From NCBI GenBank assembly GCA_947456995.1, contig CANGVB010000227.1, positions 1 through 6,325 on the forward strand: a stretch of DNA of 6,325 bases, read 5' to 3'. The notes under the pieces are model-generated. The model worked only from the letters and a program-made list of their open reading frames with translations, made no database searches and was not told the origin of the DNA. Shown here in pieces: positions 1 to 6,264 of the stretch. The DNA is from Bryobacteraceae bacterium. GTDB lineage: Bacteria > Acidobacteriota > Terriglobia > Bryobacterales > Bryobacteraceae. The translations under genes and the position numbers were made by a program. Within the stretch, counting starts at the first letter, position 1. Every line of letters starts with the position of its first letter.

Positions 1-962
1 CCGGAAGGGAAGTTGAAGCGGGCTTGCAATGCTGGCCCACCGTCTCCCGTCACTCCCGCCAGTCCATTTCCGGCGTAGGTAGAGATGATCCCATTTGGAG
101 CTACCTTGCGGATTTTTACGTCTTCAGCATCCGCAATGTAGATGTTGCCGTTGGCATCGAGTGCTACTCCGCTCACGGACTTCAACTGAGCTGCAACTGC
201 CGGCCCGCCATCTCCTGAATATGCTGAGACCCCAGTGCCCGCAACAGTTGAAACCATTCCATTGGTTGCGATTCTGCGCACGCGCTTATAGCCGTTGAGC
301 CGCCCGTCCCCATCATCGCCAACGTAGATTGTGCCGTCGCGGGCAACTGCCATCCAATAGGCGTAGATGTCAGTTGCAGTAGCCAATCCGCCGTCGCCAG
401 AAGCACTGACACGGCCTGTTCCTCCCACCGTTGTGATCACTCCCGCCGGGTTGATTCTGCGAATCCGGAAATTGTTGAAGTCAACAAAGATCAGATTGCC
501 GTTGCCATCAAAGGCAATGCTTGCGGGGCCATTCAGACGCGCAGCGCTTGCTGGGCCGCCGTCTCCTGCGAAGCCTGCAACTCCACCGGCGATGGTGGTG
601 ATTACACCGTTGGGTGCTACCTTGCGAATCCGGTCGTTGTTGTAGTCCGAGATGTATAGGCTACCGTCTGCACCAATGGCCACTCCAGCCGGGCCGCTGA
701 GTTGCGCCACTGTTGCCTGCCCGCCGTCGCCGGAGAACCCTGCTCTCCCTGTTCCTGCAACCACGACGGTGACGCCTTGCGGGTCAACCTTGAATACCTG
801 ATGCGTCGTCAAGTCGGGAACGTAGAGGTTTCCTGCGCCATCGACGGTAACGTTATAAACGGCTCCCCAACTCGCATTGCCCGCCACACTGGTAATCGTT
901 TGCGCCCCCGCACACAGTACTGAAATCAAGCTCGCAATCGCAATTCTGAAAATGTTGCTCAT
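1..962 (-). CDS. Secreted NHL-repeat beta-propeller protein (3' end beyond window)
   Basis: This open frame starts at an ATG at 962 and runs without a stop to the left edge, giving 320 complete codons, so the C-terminus is missing. Residues 1-20 look like a Sec signal peptide (MSNIFR, hydrophobic core, likely cleavage after AGA). The rest is a series of NHL-type blades. Each has a 'DGxGNLYVxD' or 'DGNGNL' strand pair, an 'RIRKV' strand, a 'NGVITTIAG' strand and a GDGG turn. GDGG occurs at about residues 78, 133, 189, 250 and 307, a spacing of 55-61 residues, so at least five blades are present. Such propellers are usually exported and bind proteins or ligands; no catalytic residues are recognisable and the ligand is unknown. 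A cysteine at residue 17 is not in a good lipobox. An upstream GAGGAGA supports the start. The gene is divergent from the sigma-kinase operon. In acidobacteria these proteins often carry extra Ig-like C-terminal domains, which cannot be checked here. Confidence 0.9.
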   Translation of the reverse strand, partial: MSNIFRIAIASLISVLCAGAQTITSVAGNASWGAVYNVTVDGAGNLYVPDLTTHQVFKVDPQGVTVVVAGTGRAGFSGDGGQATVAQLSGPAGVAIGADGSLYISDYNNDRIRKVAPNGVITTIAGGVAGFAGDGGPASAARLNGPASIAFDGNGNLIFVDFNNFRIRRINPAGVITTVGGTGRVSASGDGGLATATDIYAYWMAVARDGTIYVGDDGDGRLNGYKRVRRIATNGMVSTVAGTGVSAYSGDGGPAVAAQLKSVSGVALDANGNIYIADAEDVKIRKVAPNGIISTYAGNGLAGVTGDGGPALQARFNFPS

Positions 963-1060
963 AGATTCTCCTCAACCTTCCTTTGCGCACGAATTTCAAA
1001 AAGACGTCATAGGCCCTCAACTTTTTTAGAATTTGTTAGACTTCGGCTCTAGAACTTTCA
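963..1060. promoter_or_regulatory. Divergent intergenic region with promoter candidates
   Basis: These 98 bp separate the minus-strand NHL gene from the plus-strand sigma-kinase operon, so promoters for both should lie here. On the plus strand TAGAAT at 1027-1032 matches the -10 consensus at five of six positions, but no good -35 box precedes it. TTAGA recurs at 1026-1030 and 1036-1040, with a related CTAGA at 1049-1053. A short palindrome GACGTC lies at 1003-1008. On the minus strand TTGAAA at 1054-1059 could be a -35 box, but the -10 partner 17 bp on (TAACAA) is poor. The promoter assignment is an inference from spacing and weak matches. Confidence 0.35.
967..973 (-). promoter_or_regulatory. 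Ribosome binding site of the NHL-repeat gene
   Basis: On the minus strand the sequence GAGGAGA lies four bases before the ATG at 962. It is a strong Shine-Dalgarno match and fixes the start of the NHL gene, agreeing with the signal peptide that begins there. Confidence 0.75.
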
Positions 1061-1585
1061 ATGCGGCCAGAAGAATCCACTTCGCTAAATGAGGCCTTCA
1101 GCCTTGCCTACGAAGAACTGCGCCGACTCGCTGATCAGGTTCGCAGATCGGATCCTTCGGCTACACTGAATCCCACTGCATTGGTCAATGAAGCCTGGGT
1201 CAAGCTAGCCGGATCTTCAAAGCTGGCCTGGGAATCCCCACTCCACTTCAAGCGAATTGCTGCCCGCGCTATGCGGCAACTCCTGGTTGAATCTGCCCGC
1301 CGCCGCCACGCAATAAAACGTGATGTTGTTCTGGTTGCCTTCGATGAGCCGTTAGCTGCATTGACCACGCCCTCAAGTGAGGAAGAATTTCTTAAGCTCG
1401 ACACTGCCCTCAGCGAACTCTCAAAGCTGAACGAGCGTCAGGCGGCAATTGTGGAGAGCCGCTTCTTCGGAGGGCTTGCTGTTGAGGAAACCGCCACCGC
1501 ACTAGGTATTTCAGAGGCTACCGTCTTGCGCGACTGGCGTGCCGCCCGCGCCTGGCTGGGCCGTGAACTTCGCCGCGCCTCTTAG
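1061..1585 (+). CDS. ECF-type RNA polymerase sigma factor (PF07638-like, kinase-associated)
   Basis: This 174-residue protein has the two-domain plan of ECF sigma factors. Region 2 spans about residues 8-85, with the core motif NPTALVNEAWVKL at 37-49 and the FKRIAARAMRQLLVESARRR helix at 63-82. A linker follows, then region 4 at about 111-170. Its helix-turn-helix, around VEETATALGISEATVLRDW (141-159), would bind the -35 element. The ALVNEA and ERQAAIVESRFFGGL wording is typical of the 'ECF-like' family PF07638, abundant in acidobacteria and planctomycetes. No anti-sigma gene adjoins it; a membrane Ser/Thr kinase starts 9 bp downstream, so kinase control is likely. In region 2, where many ECF factors have acidic residues, this protein has N37-P38-T39-A40. 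The ATG at 1061 has no clear Shine-Dalgarno sequence and no better in-frame start is visible. The family call is firm; its target promoters are unknown. Confidence 0.93.
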   Translation: MRPEESTSLNEAFSLAYEELRRLADQVRRSDPSATLNPTALVNEAWVKLAGSSKLAWESPLHFKRIAARAMRQLLVESARRRHAIKRDVVLVAFDEPLAALTTPSSEEEFLKLDTALSELSKLNERQAAIVESRFFGGLAVEETATALGISEATVLRDWRAARAWLGRELRRAS

Positions 1586-1594
1586 GTCTCAACT

Positions 1595-3982
1595 ATGGAC
1601 CCCACCCGTTACGCTCGCCTGCAAGATCTCTTCCACGCAGTAGCCGACTTATCTCCTACGGATCGGGCCGCTTACCTTGCCCAGCATTGCGCTCCAGGGG
1701 AAACCCTCGATGAGCTCGAAGCCCTGCTCGCAGAAGATGCCCGTTCCCAGCCGGCCCTTGATCAAGGCCTCGCTCCGCACCTGCCTTTAGGCGACAACTT
1801 CATCCCCCGACAGCTTGGGCCCTATCGGCTTGAACGGCTCCTTGGTGAAGGTGGTATGGGTGTTGTCTACCTCGGTTTTCGAGAAGACCTCGCGAGCTAT
1901 GCCGCTATCAAGATTCTCCGGGATGCCTGGCTCTCGCCCGCCCGTCGTGAGCGCTTTCTCTTTGAGCAACGCACCCTCGCACAATTGAATCACCCTTCCA
2001 TCGCCAAGCTCTACGATGCAGGTACCCTCACCGAAGGCACTCCCTGGTTTGCGATGGAATTTGTCGAAGGCCACCCCATCACCGATCACAGCGGGCATGA
2101 TAGTCTCGACCTCTTTTTGCAGGTTTGCCGGGCAGTGCAATATGCCCATCAACACGCGGTGATCCATCGAGACCTCAAACCCTCGAATATCCTCGTGACT
2201 GGCGATGGGAAGGTAAAGCTGCTGGATTTCGGCATCGCCAAACAACTGGACAATACCGGCGATCCAACCCTCACCGGCCTGCGTTTGATGACCCCGGCAT
2301 ATGCTGCACCAGAACAGCTTCGGGGCGAGCCGGTGGGTGTTTACACTGATGTCTATTCGCTGGGAATCATCCTTCGAGAACTCCTTCCGGGCAAGCTTCC
2401 GGCTGACCTTGAGATCCTGATTCAAACAGCACTTCAGCCAGATCCGCAAAGAAGATACGCCTCTCTCGATGCACTGATCCGCGATATTCAGCACTACCTG
2501 GCCGGCGAGCCGATTGAAGCCCGGCCCGATACCTTCACCTATCGCGCCTCCAAGTTCATTCGCCGCAATCTGAAATCCGTTCTTGCCGCTTCGGTAGCTT
2601 TGGTTGCCTTTGCTGGCCTGGTTAGCTTCTACACCATCAACCTTCGGGAGGCTCGCAATCAGGCGCTTGCTGAGGAAGCTCGCTCGAGTCGTATCCGTAG
2701 CTTTCTCGTAAACCTGTTTCAAGGCGGCGACATGGCTGCAGGCCCTTCCTCAGACCTTCGTGTTGCAACCCTTCTCGATCGCGGTGTTGCCGGTGCCAAA
2801 GCTCTCAATCAGGACCCCCAGGCCCAGGCAGAACTGCTGCGAACTCTCGGCGACGTCTATCAAAAACTGGGACGCCTCGATCAGGCGGACACGTTGCTTG
2901 TGAGTGCCCTCGACCGTCGCCGCGACGTTGATAATCTGAACGGCCTAGCCCTGCTGCGTACCGATCAGGCCAAACACGAGGAAGCTGAAAAGCTGGCTCG
3001 CGAAAGTCTCACTCTTGCCCGCGCCACGCAAGTTAATGTGGCCAAGGCTGCCACCACGCTTGGTCACGTACTTGAAGAGAAGGGCGATTACGACAAAGCG
3101 ATTCCAGTTCTTGAAGAAGCAATTCGGTTGCTTTCCGCGCCAGGCCAGCCGCCGCTCGATCTTGCTGCCGCCGAGCTTTACCTTGGCAACGTCCACTTCT
3201 ACAAAGGCGAGTATCCGCAATCGCAAACGCTGAATCAGCGGGCTCTCGATATCTACCGTAACAACCTCGGGCCGTCTCACCCCATCGTTGCCGAAGTGCT
3301 CATCAATCTTGGTGCCATCCAGCAGGACACGGGCCATTACAAAGAGGCAGAAGCGCTTCATCGTCAGGCTCTGGGAATCATCGAGTCCTACTACGGTGCG
3401 AGTCATCCCAAAACTGCTTCTACGCTTACTCTCATTGGCCGGGCACTGGTGCTTCAATCTCGTCTTGATGAAGCCGTAAGCCTGCTTACCCGGGCGCTCA
3501 CGATTCGCGAGCGAGTCTACGGCCCGGATCATACTCAGGTTGCTTCCACCGTAAACGAACTGGGCACGAACGCACTCTCGAGAGGCGACCTTCCTGCTGC
3601 TGAGGCTCACTTTGAACGAATGATTGCCATCTATGAGAAGGCCTACAACGGCAAGCACTATCTAATCGGAATTGCCAGATCCAATCTGGGTAGTGTTTAC
3701 ATGCGCCGCGAGCAATGGGACCGGGCTGAGCCGCTCTTCCGCCAGTCGCTCGACATCTATGCAAAGACGCTGCCGCCAGGACACATCAATGAAGGCATCG
3801 GCCGCATCAAGCTGGGCCGCATTCTGCTGAGGCAAAAGAAGTATCAGGATGCACAAGCTGAAACTCAGCGCGGACACGATATCGTCGCAAAACAAGCGAG
3901 CCCTTCTGTGAGTTGGCTCAACAACGCCAAGAAAGATTTGGCGGAAATTGCCGCTTTTCAAAATCCGAGTCTAAATAAATAA
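1595..3982 (+). CDS. Transmembrane serine/threonine protein kinase with C-terminal TPR array
   Basis: This 795-residue protein should phosphorylate Ser/Thr residues using ATP. An N-terminal helical segment (1-70) precedes the kinase domain (about 77-305). Visible catalytic parts are the glycine loop GEGGMGVV (84-91), lysine K106 in AAIK, probable helix-C E124, HRDLKPSN (191-198, catalytic D193), DFG (211-213), APE (238-240) and DVYSLG (252-257), so an active enzyme is expected. Only 13 residues separate DVYSLG from the DLEILIQTAL helix, where PknB-like kinases have about 40; the helix-G region therefore seems missing. One membrane helix (about 328-347) follows basic residues, which puts the kinase in the cytoplasm. 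A short coiled stretch (350-370) leads to TPR repeats (about 412-767) outside the membrane. Five of these keep an exact 42-residue period, with histidines at 562, 604, 646, 688 and 730, resembling kinesin-light-chain-type TPRs. It starts 9 bp after the sigma gene behind a weak AGGT, suggesting coupled expression. Its likely partner is that sigma factor (inference). Confidence 0.94.
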   Translation: MDPTRYARLQDLFHAVADLSPTDRAAYLAQHCAPGETLDELEALLAEDARSQPALDQGLAPHLPLGDNFIPRQLGPYRLERLLGEGGMGVVYLGFREDLASYAAIKILRDAWLSPARRERFLFEQRTLAQLNHPSIAKLYDAGTLTEGTPWFAMEFVEGHPITDHSGHDSLDLFLQVCRAVQYAHQHAVIHRDLKPSNILVTGDGKVKLLDFGIAKQLDNTGDPTLTGLRLMTPAYAAPEQLRGEPVGVYTDVYSLGIILRELLPGKLPADLEILIQTALQPDPQRRYASLDALIRDIQHYLAGEPIEARPDTFTYRASKFIRRNLKSVLAASVALVAFAGLVSFYTINLREARNQALAEEARSSRIRSFLVNLFQGGDMAAGPSSDLRVATLLDRGVAGAKALNQDPQAQAELLRTLGDVYQKLGRLDQADTLLVSALDRRRDVDNLNGLALLRTDQAKHEEAEKLARESLTLARATQVNVAKAATTLGHVLEEKGDYDKAIPVLEEAIRLLSAPGQPPLDLAAAELYLGNVHFYKGEYPQSQTLNQRALDIYRNNLGPSHPIVAEVLINLGAIQQDTGHYKEAEALHRQALGIIESYYGASHPKTASTLTLIGRALVLQSRLDEAVSLLTRALTIRERVYGPDHTQVASTVNELGTNALSRGDLPAAEAHFERMIAIYEKAYNGKHYLIGIARSNLGSVYMRREQWDRAEPLFRQSLDIYAKTLPPGHINEGIGRIKLGRILLRQKKYQDAQAETQRGHDIVAKQASPSVSWLNNAKKDLAEIAAFQNPSLNK

Positions 3983-4001
3983 TCAGCGCATCTTACCTTG
4001 C

Positions 4002-4385
4002 ATGGCTGAACAACCTTCCACTCTTCAACTATGGGCTGGCCGGATTCTGACTGGCCTCCCCGCGTTGATGCTGCTATTCAGTGCGGCGATGAAACTCAAA
4101 GGCGGCCCGGATCTTGCCACTGGTTTTGAGCATCTCGGCTGGCCTGCTTCGCTTGCGATCCCTTTAGGAATACTCGAACTATCCATCACCGTGATTTACC
4201 TGATTCCTCGCACTGCGGTGCTAGGCGCCATTCTGCTTATCGGCTATATGGGCGGTGCCGTAGCAGCCCATCTTCGTATCAACGAAGCGTGGTTCGTCCA
4301 GTTTCTGTTGGGCGTGATGATCTGGGGTGGGCTCTACTTTCGGGATTCCGGAATCCGCCAGCTCATCCCGGTATGGCAAAAGTAG
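4002..4385 (+). CDS. DoxX-like family integral membrane protein
   Basis: This 127-residue protein is mostly hydrophobic, with four predicted membrane helices at about residues 10-30, 49-67, 71-88 and 98-113. The early 'LMLLFSAAMKLKG' stretch, the 'HLGWP' loop, the 'GILEL' helix and the 'GYMGGAVAAHLR' segment are characteristic of DoxX-like proteins (PF13564), whose length is about 120-140 residues. The biochemical role of this subgroup is not well defined; some DoxX relatives are linked to quinone oxidation or redox stress, but nothing here shows that. It begins 19 bp after the kinase stop with no terminator between, so it probably sits in the same operon. No clear Shine-Dalgarno motif precedes the ATG. 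The family call is good; the function is open. Confidence 0.85.
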   Translation: MAEQPSTLQLWAGRILTGLPALMLLFSAAMKLKGGPDLATGFEHLGWPASLAIPLGILELSITVIYLIPRTAVLGAILLIGYMGGAVAAHLRINEAWFVQFLLGVMIWGGLYFRDSGIRQLIPVWQK

Positions 4386-4399
4386 CCATATCCATGTGG
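4386..4399 (+). promoter_or_regulatory. Imperfect palindrome upstream of vapB, possible operator
   Basis: In the 27-bp gap between the DoxX gene and vapB, CCATATCCATGTGG reads as an imperfect inverted repeat, with five of seven base pairs matching. VapB proteins with a ribbon-helix-helix fold commonly repress their own operon by binding such palindromes near the promoter. TAGTAT at 4405-4410 is a four-of-six match to a -10 box but has no convincing -35 partner. The site is short, so chance is a real alternative. Confidence 0.25.
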
Positions 4400-4412
4400 T
4401 GAAATAGTATGT

Positions 4413-4628
4413 ATGAAGAAAACGCTCAACATTGATGCTGAGCTCCTGGCCGAAGCAAGAGAGGCATCTGGATCTACTACTGATACAGATACTGTTCGAC
4501 TCGGCCTTGAAGCGCTGGTGAGGAAAGCAGCATACCAGCGTGCCAGTGCCCTTATGGGTTCAGCGAAAGACTACGTGGCTCCTCCCCGTCGGAGAGACTC
4601 TTCAGTTGCCAAGCGAAAAGCTAGCTAA
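4413..4628 (+). CDS. vapB: VapB-family antitoxin
   Basis: This 71-residue protein starts MKKTLNIDAELLAEAREASG and continues to TDTVRLGLEALVRKAA, the ribbon-helix-helix pattern of VapB antitoxins (PF09957-like): one DNA-contacting beta strand (residues 2-7) followed by two helices. The C-terminal part (about 40-71), ending in a basic tail with RRR and KRK, should wrap the toxin and block its active site. It overlaps the toxin gene by one base (TAATG), a standard translational coupling that makes antitoxin first. GGTGA at 4398-4402 is a possible but distant ribosome site. An ATG four bases upstream is out of frame. The name rests on the family pattern together with the partner gene. Confidence 0.87.
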   Translation: MKKTLNIDAELLAEAREASGSTTDTDTVRLGLEALVRKAAYQRASALMGSAKDYVAPPRRRDSSVAKRKAS

Positions 4629-5005
4629 TGGTCCTGGTGGATACATCGATCTGGGTTCGCTTCCTGCACAATCGAGGCACGAGCGCCAGGGAACTGAAAT
4701 CACTTCTCGAGGCAAACGTTGTTTGCGGACATGATCTCGTTTTTGGAGAGCTGTTCATCGGTGATCCAAGTGGCCGCCTGAAGCTTCTGGATCTTTACCC
4801 GAAGTTTCATCAAAGCCCAACGCTCCCGCATCAGGATATCGTTGACTTTGCGCGCCATCGAAGACTCTACGGTAGAGGTGCTGGCTGGATCGACATTCAT
4901 TTAGTTGCATCCGCCCTGGCCTCGGGCCACCAATTCTGGACCGCCGATTCTGACCTGCAGATCATCGCCCGCGAACTGGGCATCGCCTACGAGCCTAGCG
5001 CCTAG
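4628..5005 (+). CDS. vapC: VapC-family PIN-domain ribonuclease toxin
   Basis: This 125-residue protein is a single PIN domain of usual VapC length. The expected metal-binding acidic residues are all visible: D5 in VLVDTSIWV, E41 in VFGELFIGD, D89 in GWIDIHLVAS, and D107 (with D109 close by) in WTADSDL. Such toxins cut RNA, often tRNA or rRNA, in a Mg2+-dependent way when the antitoxin is lost; the target here cannot be read from sequence. The toxin appears intact. It starts on the last base of the vapB stop codon and lacks its own ribosome site, so it relies on translation of vapB. Its stop codon overlaps the stop of the convergent permease gene, leaving no space for a terminator between them. 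Confidence 0.93.
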   Translation: MVLVDTSIWVRFLHNRGTSARELKSLLEANVVCGHDLVFGELFIGDPSGRLKLLDLYPKFHQSPTLPHQDIVDFARHRRLYGRGAGWIDIHLVASALASGHQFWTADSDLQIIARELGIAYEPSA

Positions 5006-6264
5006 ACCCGCAAGCTCAAGCCATCGGCCAGTGTATTCCGGTATGCCCGCCACGCCGGGACAAGTCCAATCAAAACTGCAGCGCCCAGCACCAAGCCCAG
5101 ATACACGCCATGCTCCGGCTGGAATCCCTGCCACCGCAAATACAAACCAAACTGCTTCTCCACCACACCTTGCAACGCTGCAATGCCCGCATACATCAAG
5201 CCAACGCCCAGGACACAACCAGAGGCAGCCAGCATCAAGCTCTCGATCAAAAACAACGCCAGAATTTTGATTGGGCCCGCGCCCAGCGCCCGCAGGATTG
5301 CCATCTCGCGGCGACGTTCATTGAGGGTTGTATAGATCGCGACAAGCATCCCAAGCAAGCCCACCAGCACGACAAAGCCACCCACGATCTCAAGAGCAAT
5401 CTCGGCATACTTCACCGTTGACCACAATTCGCCCATCGCGACGCCAGGGATGATCGCCATCAGCGGCTCAGGCAAATAGTTGTTTACGTCGCGCTGGATG
5501 CGCAGCGTATCAATGCGGCTTTTGGCCCGCAGTAGAAATGCAGTGATGGCCTCCGGCTTTAAGTCTTCTTTTTTCAGCTTCGCTGCTGGCACTTCTTCTC
5601 CCGGCTCGGGCGGCGCCCCACCTTGCCATCCGACATGGATCGCCGACATGCCTTCGAGGCTGATGTAGATGCTTCGGTCAATCGGCGTGGATGTCTTGTC
5701 GAGAATCCCGACGACGGTAAATGGCTTGTCGTCGTGATCCATGATCCCGGCCGCACCGATACCGTGGGTCAACGTCACCTTCGTGCCAACCTTGTATCCA
5801 AGCTTGTCGGCTACATCACTGCCAAGCGCGGCCTCGTTAAACTCTGCCGGAGCCCTGCCTGTTACAAATTCGGGCTTTCGCGTTTTGCGGAAGCGGTATT
5901 GCGTATAGAAGTTTTCATTGGTGCCGACAACCCGAAAGCCGCGATGGCTATCGCCGAGAGAATAGGGAATGGTCCAGGCCACCGCCGGATGCTTCGACCA
6001 TTCTTCGAAGCTTTCGTACTTTACATTGTTCGTCGCTGTACCCATCCGAAACACGGTGTAGAGCAACAACTGCAAGCCGCCCCCGCGAGCCCCGACAATC
6101 AAATCCGTCCCTGAAATGGTGGAAGAAAAACTTTCCCGCGCACTCACGCGCAACGCTTCAACACCCAACAACAGCGCCACACTGAGCGCGATTGAGAACA
6201 CTGTCAGCAGAGTGGTGACACGCCGGTTGCGCAACGATTGCCATGCCAGTGAGAGCAGCAACAT
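5002..6264 (-). CDS. ABC transporter permease, FtsX/MacB type
   Basis: This 420-residue protein has the FtsX/MacB plan: a cytoplasmic start (SLRNRR), membrane helix 1 (about 17-37), a large external domain (about 38-285), helix 2 (287-311), the cytoplasmic ERRREMAILRALGAG loop (316-330) that meets the ATPase, helix 3 (333-360), helix 4 (383-405) and a short tail. Such permeases usually do not move small solutes through a channel but transmit ATPase motion to envelope substrates such as lipoproteins, peptides or enzymes. The external segments ISGTDLIVGAR (50-60) and WTIPYSLGDSHRGFRV (97-112) belong to a conserved subgroup that, from memory, lies near zinc-responsive genes (DUF3299, ZrgA-like) in some gammaproteobacteria; that link is tentative here. 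The start is supported by GAGGTGG upstream and by a one-base overlap (TGATG) with the preceding gene. Its stop shares CTAG with the vapC stop. Confidence 0.92.
   Translation of the reverse strand: MLLLSLAWQSLRNRRVTTLLTVFSIALSVALLLGVEALRVSARESFSSTISGTDLIVGARGGGLQLLLYTVFRMGTATNNVKYESFEEWSKHPAVAWTIPYSLGDSHRGFRVVGTNENFYTQYRFRKTRKPEFVTGRAPAEFNEAALGSDVADKLGYKVGTKVTLTHGIGAAGIMDHDDKPFTVVGILDKTSTPIDRSIYISLEGMSAIHVGWQGGAPPEPGEEVPAAKLKKEDLKPEAITAFLLRAKSRIDTLRIQRDVNNYLPEPLMAIIPGVAMGELWSTVKYAEIALEIVGGFVVLVGLLGMLVAIYTTLNERRREMAILRALGAGPIKILALFLIESLMLAASGCVLGVGLMYAGIAALQGVVEKQFGLYLRWQGFQPEHGVYLGLVLGAAVLIGLVPAWRAYRNTLADGLSLRV

Noticed and set aside
367..645. 92-codon proline/alanine-rich open frame on the plus strand, with other small frames in 24-923
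   Set aside because: These are shadows of the NHL-repeat gene on the minus strand, whose regular blades account for this DNA.
52..810. Repeated GCCGTC/CGCCGTC words suggesting a DNA repeat array
   Set aside because: They encode the GDGG turns of successive NHL blades and differ between copies, so they are protein-level repeats and not a CRISPR or satellite.
1787..2722. 311-codon open frame on the minus strand
   Set aside because: It lies antisense inside the kinase gene, whose motifs are unmistakable; the translated product resembles no family and the frame reflects codon bias.
2945..3658. 237-codon open frame on the minus strand
   Set aside because: It is antisense to the TPR region of the kinase gene and shows no domain pattern.
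3983..4001. Possible terminator between the kinase and DoxX genes
   Set aside because: The 19-bp gap contains no stem-loop or T-run.
4905..5270. 121-codon open frame on the plus strand across the vapC/permease junction
   Set aside because: It overlaps both real genes in another frame, is rich in Pro/Ser/Gln without a family pattern, and has no ribosome site.
5623..6114. 163-codon open frame on the plus strand
   Set aside because: It is antisense to the conserved external domain of the permease and has no recognisable motifs.
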